Source of the DNA: Astragalus membranaceus
Lineage: Eukaryota > Streptophyta > Magnoliopsida > Fabales > Fabaceae
Length of the DNA: 64,000 nt
Assembly (NCBI GenBank): GCA_039519185.1
Contig: CM076849.1
Location: 34,219,109-34,283,108 of the forward strand
Direction: 5' to 3'
Shown here: one piece after another, positions 10,621 through 21,527 of the stretch
How the letters are laid out: each line of letters begins with the position of its first letter
Position numbering within the stretch: the first letter of the stretch is position 1
The notes under the pieces: generated by a model
The model's input: only the letters and a program-made list of their open reading frames with translations
The model's database searches: none
What the model was told of the DNA's origin: nothing
Position numbers and translations under genes: made by a program

Positions 10621-11464
10621 TGTTTTTACGGTTCTGTACTCTTCTTTTCCCCTATTTCTCTGACCTGATTTCTGTTTTTTTTTGCCACTTCTGATTATTT
10701 GATCCTTAAACCCTAAATTTTTTTATCACTGAACCTAATCAAAGCTATAGCTACTAATTTCGTTTTCTCTGAACCCTAGTTTTTCTATTACTGAGCCTGT
10801 TACACGCTTTTTTTCTTTAAGATCTAAGTTCAGATTTTATGATGAACATAACACTAAAAAAATGGATCAACCTTTATTCCAGCTTCTGAAAGGGGGCTCC
10901 TAAGTTGCTATGTTCGACCATTAGTTTTCTAGGTTCAAATGCATGTTTTGTTAATTTCCTTGATATGTTCGTTTTGTCGTTTCGGTCCATTCTCGTCGAT
11001 TTTCCTCTGATCTGTGCACTATGTTTTCAGGGACTGGTGGAGAAAGTATATATGGTTCAAAGTTCCCAGGTAAGAATGCCTAGTACTGCTCCAGAGCTTA
11101 GCCGAGATACTATAATGTGACTTGTGCTATGTTATATATCAAAATTAATGTTTGTATATTTCGTTTACTTTAGACGAGTCATCTAGGCTTAAGCATGACA
11201 CCCCTGGTCTTTTTAGATGTGTTGACGATTACATGTACAGATTCTGATGATGCATGTCCTTGAACAATATGAAAGAGCCCATTTTTTCTAACAAGTCAAT
11301 GAATTTGTTTTCCAGTAACTTTTAAATTATTGATGATTGTCTGCCTTTTGAGTCTTAAACTTCATTATTGTCAGCTTCTCCATTTATTTATTCACCTTTA
11401 CAAAGGTGTAGTTATTTAGTTTTTTGTGGTGGAACTTATATTTTGCATATTCACTCTTACACAG

Positions 11465-11529
11465 ATGAATGTAGAAAAGTTGATGAAGAATAGATGGCCT
11501 CGAACCGGTGGGAAGGGTACTGTCAGAAG
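11465..11529 (+). pseudogene. Captured exon fragment of BTF3 (nascent-polypeptide-associated complex beta)
   Basis: Flanked by ACAG and GTATAT splice-like junctions, this 65-bp stretch encodes MNVEKLMK followed by RTGGKGTVRR. That matches the N terminus of plant BTF3, a ribosome-associated chaperone subunit, except for a changed middle (NRWP in place of the family's usual residues). It is a single exon without the rest of the gene, so it is a captured fragment inside CACTA 1. Confidence 0.7.
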
Positions 11530-12308
11530 GTATATTATGTTAAAATCTGATTTTTTTTCCATATAAAAAACAATGTTATTAAAACGATTTGATACTACTT
11601 TCAATTGCCTATGGATGTTCATGTGCTACCGGTAGCCATATATTGACTTAACCTATTTACCTCTGCTTATGATGCTATGATATTTTATTATTCTTCATGT
11701 GAAGGAAGTAGCAGTTCTAGAAACCTTGATAAAACACCAACATGGGCTGTTGCTTGTGTTTGCACTGTTTTCAACTTGATTTCAATCATTCTTGAGAGAA
11801 AAGTCTTCACAAAGTGGGAACGGGATTTGATCTTTGTTTTTGTCCCAATTAGTTTAATTTGCTTAAATTCAATTCATTTCTCTTTTACAGTTATCAAAGC
11901 TTCTGCCTTTGTTACTTGCACTTGTAGTTGTTGGTAGTTATATGATTTTGCTGTTATGTTATGTGCATTGTCTTTCATTTTTTGCTTTTGGGAAAGTTTT
12001 TTCTATGAGCAGCACTTACATACAGTATCGTAGGTGCTATACCTTTTGTTCTAGAGATAAAGTGTCGGTTCTTTATAACTCACTTAACAATTGCTAATAA
12101 AAATTACACCTAGTTTCTAGCAGTTACCTAATTTATTATGTGAGGAACAACACCACCAGTACTTACTGTATCTTAGTTTTTTCCTTATTCTATTTCTTTT
12201 TTTGTTATTGCTCTATTAGTGTCATAATAAGTGAAATTTTAGGAAGTTTTGAAGCTGAGGGGTTGTTTTGATTAGTTGAGGACTAAAAAATCTTTTGTAT
12301 TTTGTCAG

Positions 12309-12366
12309 TGGTTAGAAGAAAGGCACAAGAAGGCTTTGCTTGAAGCTCTAGAAAAAGTCAAAGCTG
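12309..12366 (+). pseudogene. Exon-like fragment of unknown origin in CACTA 1
   Basis: A 58-bp open stretch between TTTGTCAG and GTAAGT encodes WLEERHKKALLEALEKVKA, a charged, helix-like sequence. I do not recognise the parent gene. Its position between the BTF3 and RSH1 fragments suggests another captured exon. Confidence 0.4.
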
Positions 12367-12527
12367 GTAAGTTGTGAACTTATGTTATGATGTTTATGGA
12401 CTCTTCTTGAATTGATTTTCTTTTACTGTCTTTGACCCTCTTTCAGATTTATGATTGAGGAATAATAATGATGGTGATGATGGTTATTTCTTTCATTTGT
12501 TTTTATGCTAAGCTCTCTAATTTCTAG

Positions 12528-12784
12528 GAAAGTTGAAGTACAAGAATGAAAATGATTCTGTTCAAGACGTGAAAGCAGAGGACCTTCAGCAAATGTTTCT
12601 GGCTATGACAGAGGAGGTGATCTCTTTTACATAAAAGTTATTTGTCTCTTTCCCTGTGTATTATATGCTGAAATCAGTTTGGCAACTAATGAATTTGTCA
12701 TTGCAGGTTCCTGTTATTATTGTTAAATTGGCAGATAGGTTACATAACATGCCCACTCTATCACATAAGCCTCCACACAAACAG
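12528..12784 (+). pseudogene. Captured two-exon fragment of RSH1 (RelA/SpoT homologue)
   Basis: Two exon-like blocks (12528-12616 and 12707-12784) lie between AG and GT junctions. The first encodes NDSVQDVKAEDLQQMFLAMT and the second KLADRLHNM followed by PPHKQ, a signature of the HD hydrolase domain of plant RSH1, a chloroplast (p)ppGpp enzyme. An Arg after KLADRLHNM that is usual in the family is Pro here. Only part of the domain is present, so this is a transposon-borne fragment and not a working gene. Confidence 0.85.
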
Positions 12785-13510
12785 GTCATTTCCGTTGGAT
12801 TGAATACTATTGCTAGGAAGAACTATCTTTTTTCTTTCAGTGGCCTTTATTGCATTCTTTTATTATCATTGATTTTCGTAGAAAAGTGACATAATTAATT
12901 AATGCTGAATGCCTGAATTTGCATCTGTCCCTATTTGAAAGTGCATTGATTTTTTATGCAAAACATGATTGAGATTAAGTAAATGGTACTTTCATTTTTA
13001 AAATCAGTCAAAGAGAGATTTCGAAAGCCTTAAATGTGTGTGTGTGGGCTATTACTATTTTTCTGAATGTTTTTAAAAGATGTTTTGCACATAGAGGTTG
13101 CAATTTAAAACAACTTGAATGACATAAGTGAATCTTTAATGAGCTTTATATGATAAAGGATATGTTAGCATAATTTCTTTTCTTTACCATGGCCGCTTTG
13201 ACAATCATAAGATAGCATCATGCATATACACGTTGAGATTGATTCTAACTTACCATGGCCTTTTGCTTCCTCTTACTTATTTATTTATTAGAGTAGATTT
13301 TGTTTCATACTTTCATTCTTTAGACATTTTACTTTGTCATAATTAGAGTGGACATAATGGAAGCTTGGGCTGGGTCTTCTTACCATTGTGATTCAATTTT
13401 TGCATTTCAACATGTGTAGTTCATATTAATTCCTTAGACATTTTACTGTTGTTCTTTTTTTTCCAGGAACAAGACTTTTACTTTTCAGATTTGATATATA
13501 AAAATCAAAG

Positions 13511-13570
13511 GTGGGTACATATGGCCGAGTTGCTCCCAAATATATGGCCACGGGTACACAAGTTTACAAG
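13511..13570 (+). pseudogene. Receptor-like kinase fragment in CACTA 1
   Basis: The stretch encodes GTYGRVAPKYMATG, closely resembling the activation segment (GTYGYxAPEYMATG) of plant PBL/RLCK VII kinases. The invariant APE Glu is Lys here, so the fragment could not work as a kinase. It ends at a GTAGC donor-like junction. Confidence 0.5.
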
Positions 13571-15473
13571 GTAGCTTTAGCTTCTTTTATTTCCCACACA
13601 GTAGTAGGATATTGCCCTACTTTTTTATTTTCTATTGCTTCTGTGTTTTTGTTATTATGTGTTTCTTTGAGTTTATTTTACTTTTCATTGTAGTGGTAGC
13701 GGAGCATTTGGCTGTTCGGTCGAGATGGCGGCAAGTCGGCAACCGTGTTTCTGAAAAAGGTTGATTTAGAAAGACTGAATTATAATTTGTTTTACTCTAA
13801 TTTTGGTTTATCAGATTCTAAAATGCGGGATTCAGATTTGGTATCTTTGTTTTTTATTTGTGTTTTGGGTTTACTTTGATTTTGATGAGGATGTTCAATT
13901 TACTTTGATTTGTGTTCAATTTAAAATGAGGATGTTGTGCAAGGATTTGGTATCCTTTTTTGCGTATTGTTGTTTGTTTTTGGGGATATTCTACTAGGAT
14001 TTGAAAGGTTCATTCATAGTATTGTGTCCTCTAGGATTCCAGTTGAATTGGAATGTTTTAAATGTGTGGCTCCAACATTGAAGCTTAGTGGCATAGGCAC
14101 TGAGTCTGTTCATATTATCGATTTTTCTCTTAATAAGTTTGAGTTTAAACCATAAAGCTTGGCAATTATGTGTTATTTTCTTCGGTTGAAGGACAGGTTA
14201 TTTAGTTTATTTACTTCAGAATTAAGTCCTTAGTGTTATTAAATTTGAGCAATTATATATGTGCCTAAAAATTTCTTGTTTTTTGTTTAGGGTTACTTCC
14301 GTTGCCTGCATTCCTTGATTGAGAGGCAACATACTTCATTAAAAGTGAGAAAGTAAATACTACTAGCTACAAAGGAAGCTGAATCCATGTGGACCAACAG
14401 CAACTTCGGGTTTACAAAGCTAGAAAAAGATGAGGTGTGTGTGTGGTATTCTTTTAGTGAATTTGTGTCTTACAAATAAATGTTACCATTTTTCTGAGGA
14501 GTTATATTCAATTGAAATATTCTTGGTTGCCTATAACCCGAGTTTCCTTCATTTTAATCACTAAATTCCTTTATGAAAAGATCAGTGTTTTAACATGGTT
14601 GCTGACTCACAGTCATATTGTGAACCAATGCTGTCTGCAATTGACTGTTAATTGCTAAGGCAGTTATCACAGTTGCATGTTGTGATGCCAACTGAGATCA
14701 GAAACCTTTTAGATAATGCAAAGACGAGCAGAATACTAGCTACAACCTTGTATATGTGAGAATTGATAATTTCTCATTTTTAACTTTTCATGGATAAACC
14801 CATGAGTGGCTATTTTGATTGCATATGTTATGATATTTGTTTGCTGAAGTGACAATTACTCTTTTCTTTGGAGGGGATCAGATCAAAATTGTGGATGTTA
14901 GGCTGTAATGGTATTTTTAGAACTTGTTTAATACCTCTACACGCAATTATCTTATTGGCTTTGCCTATTGGAATTTTCTGCAGACTGCACCTCTTCAACC
15001 TTAGAGGATTCAATACAAGAGAAACAGTCAGCCTTCTTGGTAATCCCTTCAGTATCATCTGGAGCAGCATTTGACACTCACTATTACCAAAGCTTGTTGA
15101 GAGGAAGAGGGTTGCTGTTTGCTGATCAGCAGCTAATGGCTGAGGAGAAGACTGCCAGACTTGTTTCAGCAGCTAATGGCTGAGGAAGAGGGTTCTGTTT
15201 GCATTCTTTGTTGTACAAATTGGTATAGCAATTTTGTTTTGTCTATGTAAATTTGGCATGGATGTCTTGATTCTTATCATTTGATTCCTAATAGAAAATG
15301 TGTCAGACATTTGAGATAGTTTTGGCTGTGTAAAGTTACAATCAGTTACAAAAATAATTGATTTTGGTTACACTGTGTTAGATGTTTAACTTGTGGCTTC
15401 AAGCCTGCAACAAATATGCTGAAATAAGATCGGTTTTGTATAATTTAATTTTTTTTAATTTTTTTTTTAAATT
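13571..15473. other. 3' interior of CACTA 1, no recognised gene
   Basis: AT-rich, intron-like sequence with scattered short open stretches. A block near 14985-15100 (DCTSSTLEDSIQEKQSAFLV) could be exonic but was not recognised. No transposase motifs were seen. Confidence 0.35.
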
Positions 15474-15735
15474 TCCGACGGATTTGCGACGAAAATGTGT
15501 TAGATTTTGCGACGACTTTGCCACGGATATTTGCGATGGATTTCCGACGACTTTGCGACGGAGACATTTGCGACGAAAAAATCCGTCGGAAACGATTTGT
15601 GACGAGCGATTTTGCGACGAAAATTTGTCCGTCGGAAAGTCCGTCGGAAAGTCCATCGGAAAGGTTAATTTGCGACGAAAATCAGTGTGTTTCCGACGGA
15701 TTTTGCCGTCGGAAATCGTCGATTTTCTTGTAGTG
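15474..15735. repeat. Right terminus and subterminal repeats of CACTA 1
   Basis: About 260 bp of closely packed TTCCGACGG, TTTGCGACGA and CCGTCGGAAA units end in TTCTTGTAGTG. The last 60 bp are nearly identical to the right end of CACTA 2. Confidence 0.9.
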
Positions 15736-16260
15736 TTAAATGACGTACCTATTTGTTGTTGTATTTCCAAAGTGTCTCACTCTATTAATCCTCACCAAGA
15801 CAAATCTCTCCTTGTGAGGCACCAACCATGTGTCGTTCACGTAACTCACAAACTGTGGCATATCGACACATGATTGTTTGAATTCATCCACTGGCTGATA
15901 AAACTCTTCCTCGTCAGTTGAGTCAACTATACTCATCCAGAGATCCATCACTGACTTTTGTTTATCCCTCATCACCAGCTACTTACACTTAGCACTCACG
16001 TTGTTGCTAATGTGATACCGGCAAAGCAAATTCAGACTGTCCGGAAACACGACAGATATGACATTAATTAGTGCCATATCTGTCAGTGATGAACAACTGA
16101 GGAAGTGAAATATCTACCACCATCACATATCTCAACGTCTGCAATACCCACTCCGTTGGATGTATCTGATTAAGAATGATAACAACCACTCCGTTGGCTT
16201 TCCCAGCCTCTCTAGCCCAACGTACGACATCGTCACGTGTCGGAAATATCTACAAAATAA
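15736..16260 (-). pseudogene. MULE A transposase remnant (FAR1-type)
   Basis: On the minus strand a fragment of a FAR1-like DNA-binding region (FPTRDDVVRWAREAGKANG) runs almost directly into a transposase-core fragment (DISLPQLFITDRYG, then LNLLCRYHISNNVSAKCK). In the MULE B copy the equivalent parts are hundreds of bases apart, so this copy has a large internal deletion. Further downstream VDSTDEEEF matches the MULE B copy (VDSTDEEEF at about 58951-58977). Several stops are present. The reading is then cut by the CACTA insertion at 15735. Confidence 0.8.
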
Positions 16261-16439
16261 ACAATGCTGAGTTATTATGAAAAATAATAACTTACAAATT
16301 CTTGTAAAATATTTAGTAAATATGTACCTCTTTTGTCATAAATGTGTCTGTTGGATCTATAGTGAAGGGAACCAAAAGATCAATCGTATCCATGTCTATT
16401 TTATTTTAAAAAAGCAATTATAAGTAAAAATATAGCATA

Positions 16440-16690
16440 ACTCCGGATTTATGTGTTGATACATAAATCCAGAAATGATACATAAATCCATAAATGATTT
16501 ATTTTCGGAATTATGTTTCAAACGTAAATCCGGAAGGTAAAAAAAATCTGAAATTATGCATTACGCCACAAATCCAGAACACATTCTTATAATTCTGGAT
16601 TTATGTGTACTACATAATCCCGGAAATTTAAAAAAAAAACAGTTTCTGTAATTACCTCCTCTAACATAAATCCGGGAAGAATAAAAATTT
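16440..16690. repeat. Right subterminal repeats of MULE A
   Basis: Units such as CTCCGGATTTATGTG and ACATAAATCCGG alternate in inverted orientation, mirroring the left end. Confidence 0.75.
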
Positions 16691-16724
16691 CACTCTCACT
16701 AACAATGGATGGGTTTTCTTTTCC

Positions 16725-17471
16725 TTAAGTGGCCCATGGTCCATAGTTATTGTGATTCCTAGTAAGAATACCTCGCTATTTAAGGGTGAAATACTTCCTC
16801 TTAGAAGGGTTATGAAAAATCTGATGCAGTTTTATGTTTCTTCTTCTTGCAATCCTAGTTTCTGATTATAGTAGTAGCATAGTCTATCACATGTCCAATG
16901 GATAGTCTCTGAATAATCCACTTTGAGTTCCTTCCTGGAAGTGGTCTCCACAAACACATCACTTTTTAGCAAAGCTTCATGTTCTTTGTTTCAATGTTTG
17001 ATGTTTTAAAGTTAGTCCCTTAAGTGGCCTTTATAATGTTTATTAGTGAGTCAATTGATGCAAAAAAATTTAAAATATTGATAAGGAACCTCCAAGCAAA
17101 TTTACTTTGCGAGACATAAAATGTCACGTAGACGAAGTCCAATGCAAAAAAGTAAATGATGTCAACAATTAATTAAGGAACACCATAAGGGTCTTGTGAG
17201 ATTCTATTAGGTTGCTTTCTTGAGCTTGGAATTTGGCGCTTATACGCAAAACATAAATCAATAGATTTAGATAATAATTTAGGCTTTTTAAGTTTATTTT
17301 TCTTGGAAACCTAAGCTCAAATTCAATGTTTAAATAAAGAGAAATATAGTCTGGTCCAAGATTAAAAAAAGTACACCAATGATTTCTTTGCGAAGATTAC
17401 AACGTCTCGATTTGCTTGTTAGTTGTTGGGATGTTGCCTTCGGGAAACCCCCCCCCCCCCCCCCCCCCCAA
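16725..17471. other. Intergenic region ending in a poly-C tract
   Basis: No gene or repeat was recognised. The right edge is a run of 22 C (17448-17469), next to which the hAT element inserted. Confidence 0.5.
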
Positions 17472-17576
17472 CAGTGGCAGACCCAGGACCCTGGGGTCAG
17501 GGGTGTCAAATTTTTTAAATACACAATTTGCTAAAAATATAATTAAAAACAACTATAATATATTTAAATAAATAAA

Positions 17577-17735
17577 TTATACATTCCATAATTGTCCTCT
17601 ACGTGATTTCATATTCTGAAATCGTTGAATAATAAGCTCAATCAGTTTTATTGAATACATCACTCTCAATGTATTACGCAACCTATTCTTCACAATATTC
17701 ATAGCAGAGAAAGCTCTTTCTACAGTTGCTTTCGT
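17577..17735 (-). pseudogene. hAT transposase C-terminal fragment
   Basis: On the minus strand the sequence reads KATVERAFSAMNIVKNRLRN, the C-terminal dimerisation region of hAT transposases of the zinc-finger-MYM-like type. The rest of the transposase is missing. Confidence 0.8.
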
Positions 17736-17745
17736 ATATGTGAAA

Positions 17746-17862
17746 TCCCCAATTGATTTGGTATATGTGAAATCCCCAATTGATTTTGGTATATGTGAAA
17801 TCCCAAATCAATTAGGGATTTCACATATACCAAATCAATTGGGGATTTCACATATACCAAAT
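17746..17862. repeat. Palindromic repeat cluster in the hAT element
   Basis: GGTATATGTGAAATCCCCAATTGATTT units are followed by inverted copies (AATTGGGGATTTCACATATACC), two per arm. The block could fold into a long hairpin. Confidence 0.85.
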
Positions 17863-18539
17863 CAATTGCAATTTATAATACTAATACCAAATCAATTGGG
17901 GATTTAACAAAAATTAGGGTTTTCATTTTTCACATAAATTAGGGATTACCGTTTAAGGCTTACCAGAGAGAAGAGATGAGAAGATGAAATGAAATTTGTT
18001 GGGTTGCTGGTTGAGACTCGCAGGAGAAGAGAGAAGAGAAAACTGAGTTCAGAGTTCAGACTCGCAGGAAGAGAGAAAAGAGAATAGGGGTCGTCTGTGG
18101 TGGGGGTCTTCGCGTTGGTGGGTGGTGCCGTCAGCCGTGGTGGTGGTCGTCCGTGGTGCCGTGGTGGTGTGGTGGTCGTTTGGTTTGGTGGTGCCGTCAG
18201 CTTTCAAAATGGTTCGCTGAGTTTCTGTTTCTTAGAATGAAACGTGTGAGAGAGAGAGAGTGTGTGGGGTAAGTGAGTGTTGGGTCTTTGGTGCAAATGG
18301 GTGCAAAACTTGGTCTACTAGTGCAATTTAAAATTATCAGGGGGTTCGAAAAAAATTATATAGGGTGGTAAGTGCAATTTTTTTTCAGGGGGTTCAACTG
18401 AACCCCTCAGCTATAGGTGGGTCCGCCCCTGCCCCCTAACCCACCCACCCACCCACCCAACAAAACTTAATCCCATTTTACCTTGTCAAATTTTTACATT
18501 TTCCAAAGTGTTCTAGAATAAAAATGATCAACTCGGTGG

Positions 18540-19200
18540 TTACAGGAATGGAGGAAAATTGAGCTAGTCTCTTGAATGTCCGTCCTCTTTTCTCTGGCCT
18601 AGCGTTCTATATATCCAGTTCTCCAAGGCTTCTCGGCGGTTATCTTCAGAGGTCGGTTCACAGCGGTTAGTCTGGTCTCAGCCAAATGAGTTCCCCACGT
18701 CCTCCCTCTCTCTGGCGACACCTGTCCTTGGTAACTTCTCCTCCGTGGGCCATGCCGAGGTCGTGTGTACTTGAGGTCGGTTGATATTGTATTGGGCCGA
18801 ACTCTGATTCTCTGGCCCAGTCCACAGCCCCCCAAGCTCGAGCTGAGTGAGCTCGGCGAAGAGGTTTGAGCTTACATTGATTGTTTTGACGATTGAGGTG
18901 ACCGTTGACTTGGGAAAGCGTGCCATGGCTTGGGAAAACGTTCGCGCTGACTGAGGTGACGTTCCAGTGGGAACGTTTCACCTACCTCACGCTTGAATGA
19001 GCGCGTGCGTTGCAGGTAGGCTTTCGGTATGGTTTAAAAAGTGCGCAGAGGCTGTGAGAATTTTGTTAGTTTCTCTTGCTCTTTTGATTTCTGCTTGCTC
19101 TTCTGCTGAGGTTTTCTTGCTGTGGAGTTTCGTCTTCCTTCAGCGTTTCGCTTGCTTGTGTTGAGGTATACTTTTCTATCCTTCTTCATCCTTTTTCTCT
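18540..19200. repeat. Probable 3' LTR region of the second Tat element
   Basis: Contains AGCCCCCCAAGCTCGAG, close to GCCCCCCAAGTCGAGG in the LTR-like block at 28738-29950, and repeated GAGGTGACGTT/GACCGTTGAC phrases. Exact ends were not found. A TTTAAAAA near 19032-19039 could serve as a TATA box for the plus-strand ORF starting at 19216. Confidence 0.45.
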
Positions 19201-19215
19201 TGTATCTTAGTTAAA

Positions 19216-21527
19216 ATGGTGGAAATTTGGGAAGTTGATGAGAGTGGAAATGAGGTGAGTGAGGTACCTTCAGCGTATCGAGTGATTTTGGATGAATCTC
19301 GGCCTCGTTGGGAAAGAATAAAGGAGAAGTGGAGGCGCCTCGAATCATCCATTTCCGAGACCCTCTCAAGCCTCCCTGATTTTAGCTCTTCAGATTCTGA
19401 TTCTTCAGATGGTGAGGGTGCTGACTTTGCTCCTCCTCTTTTCCCAGGGACCACGATTCATTTCGAAAACACTGTGGCCCTTTCAGATTTTAGACGAGAA
19501 GAGGTGGGGCCCTTGGCTCTTCCTTCTACTCCTGCTCGTGAAGTCAAGGTGTTGATGGCCTCGAAGCAGAGCGTTGAGTCGGTTCCTAACTTTGAAGCGT
19601 GGGATTTATTCACCATGTTTACAAAGCCAGAAGATTTAATGGATTTTCGGCAAAAGAACGCCGTGTCCTCCACTGGAAATGAAGAAGATGTGATTTTGGA
19701 GTGTTGCAAGCATAATGAGCCTGTATGTATGATGCGACCCAAGGGAGTGGTGGAAGAGGGTACTTATATGTACGCTTGTCTTTTTGAAGACTTGAAGGTG
19801 AAAATGCCCTTCACCCGCTTTGAAAACCACGTGATGCAGCTCCTCAACGTTGCTCCAACGCAGCTTCACCCGAATAGCTGGGGATTTATACGCGCCTATG
19901 AGATAATCTGTGGAGCTTTGGGCATGACTCCAAATGTAGGGGTGTTCTTTCAGTTTTTTCGGACTAAGGGTGAAGGTTTGGGAAAATGGATATCTTTCCA
20001 TAGCCATTCTCCTCGCCCCCTTTTTAGTCTATTCACCACTTCGTACAAGAATTTTAAGGCGAAGTTCTTCCGAGTTCGAGCTCCTCCTTCTTTTCCCGAG
20101 CTCCTCATAAACAAGACAGGAGCGCCCCACTTCCCTTTGTATTGGCAGTGTGAGGTTTTTGGTGTAACTGGAGTCATCTTGGATGACTTAAGTCCTGAGC
20201 TTCTTGAGGACGCAGCAATGCTGCAAAGGTTGTATACCATGACTTGTAAGGAGGTGATTGGTCTGGAGGGGGATGACAAAGGTCTTCAAAATTTATTGAG
20301 TAAGTTTTTCTTCCCGCCTTCTTTTTGATATTTTGTAACCGCTTCTAATGTTTCCTTTTATCTCGCCGTGCAGTTAGGATGGGTTTGAAGGAGAAGGACA
20401 TCAAAAATTACATCAAGAAGGCTCAAGAGAGGTTAGCGAAGGAGAAACTGAATGCCCAAAATCAAGGTGGGACCTCTGCAACGGAGAGCTCGGATAAAGG
20501 CTTGGTGAAGATTGCCAAGAATACTGGCCGAACTACTATTGTTGGAATGAATCTCGGCTCTACTCCTATCGCGGCTATTCCTTTGAAAGCCGTTCCCAGA
20601 GATTCTTCTGAGGTGTTGAAGGAGGATAAAGGGGGTGCCGTTGTGAAAGAGGTGGAAGAAACTGCTGCTGCGATTCCGACTTCTGCCAAGCGACCTGTTG
20701 TGCAGGAAGGTTCTTCCTCTAAGAAGAAGTTCAAGAGTTCCGAGGGCGAGGTTTCGTGGATGGAATTTCTGCAAGATTTTGAGGGTCAAGGGGAGATCGC
20801 GTCCTTGTGGGACAAGCGTTTCCCTTTGAAACATTTTGTGAGGGAACACATTACCACTGCTGATGATGGTGATCGCATCCGGAGTTTGGGGGTGGAACAG
20901 GCTTTCCTGGCAATGCAGTCTTATGCGTTGAAATCTGCTGCCCTTGATCATGTGGTTTGCGACGAGTTCGGCAGACTTAGGAGTCGAGAACGTCAAGGGC
21001 GAAAAGATGTTGACGCTGCCGAGAAGGCCATTGCTGCTAATGCTGAGTTGGTGAAGGAAAATGAAGCGTTGAAATCCAAGTTAGCTGAGCAGGTAAAGCT
21101 GTATGAGGAAAAGGAAAAGTTCGTGCGTAAGCAACTTGAAGAGACGGAGACTCAGTGGGAGGCCAAGATAAAGGAAGTCCGGACTACTCTGAAGGAGCAA
21201 GAAGGCAAGGTTTCCTCCCATGAATCTACTATTGCTGGGTTGAGGGTTGAAAATACCGGACTGACGGCGTCTTTGGCTGAGGTGAAATCTCAACTATCGG
21301 ATTTACGTGTTGCCAAGGAGGCCGAGATTGAGGAATTCCATATTGAGAATGCTGTAGCTCTCTTGAAGGGTTTTGAGAAGGCTAAAAGCCAAGCCTTGGC
21401 GCTCTACCTCACTTTAGATGTGAGTGGACTTGATCCACTGAAGGAGGTTGTGGATGGCAAATTGGTGTTGTTGCCATCGCCTGAGGAGGAGGATGCCGGG
21501 ATGAAGGAATTCGATGAAGTTTTTTGA
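19216..21527 (+). CDS. Antisense ORF of the Tat element (putative gypsy-type transposon protein)
   Basis: Two exons, 19216-20299 and 20374-21527, with a GTAAGT donor, a GTGCAG acceptor and phase-1 joining give a 745-residue protein without stops. The segment around residues 195-250 (FTRFENHVMQLLN..PTQLHPNSWGFIRAYEI) resembles the plant 'putative gypsy type transposon' family (Pfam Transposase_28), which accompanies Tat retrotransposons. The C-terminal half is Lys/Glu-rich and likely coiled coil. Its biochemical role is unknown. It is transcribed opposite to pol, so its promoter would lie in or near the 3' LTR. An intact long ORF in an otherwise truncated element suggests a young insertion or selection on the ORF. 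Confidence 0.82.

Larger units (their letters stand above)
9791..15735. mobile_element. CACTA element 1 (non-autonomous, carries host gene fragments)
   Basis: Starts CACTACAAGAA and ends TTCTTGTAGTG, the En/Spm-type termini, with a perfect 3-bp target duplication TTA at 9788-9790 and 15736-15738. Both ends carry subterminal repeats of the CCGACGGA/GCGACGAA type. No transposase was seen in 5945 bp. The interior holds exon-like pieces with intact splice sites from BTF3, RSH1 and a receptor-like kinase, so the element appears to have captured host DNA including introns. It is inserted in MULE A. Confidence 0.92.
9174..16724 (-). mobile_element. Mutator-like element A, split by a CACTA element
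   Basis: Two blocks of inverted, palindromic CCGGATTTAT-type repeats (9240-9475 and 16440-16690) enclose a decayed minus-strand transposase of the FAR1/MULE type. Outer ends share ACCCnCCATTGTT (left) with its complement AACAATGGATGGGT (right), so edges near 9174 and 16724 are likely but not certain; no clean 9-bp target duplication was found. A CACTA element sits inside at 9791-15735. Confidence 0.65.
17472..18431 (-). mobile_element. hAT element, decayed
   Basis: Begins CAGTGGCAGACCCAGG and ends GGTGGGTCCGCCCCTG, imperfect terminal inverted repeats of a common plant hAT type. The flanking 8-mers CCCCCCAA (17464-17471) and CCCCCTAA (18432-18439) match at 7 of 8 positions, the expected hAT duplication. 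It holds a minus-strand transposase fragment and a long palindrome. Confidence 0.8.

Noticed and set aside
11465..13570. A functional chimeric gene made from BTF3, RSH1 and kinase exons
   Set aside because: Fragments are from unrelated genes, catalytic residues are altered, and no continuous frame joins them.
17330..17524. Minus-strand frame with a poly-Gly run
   Set aside because: The Gly run is only the poly-C tract read in reverse, and there is no other protein similarity.
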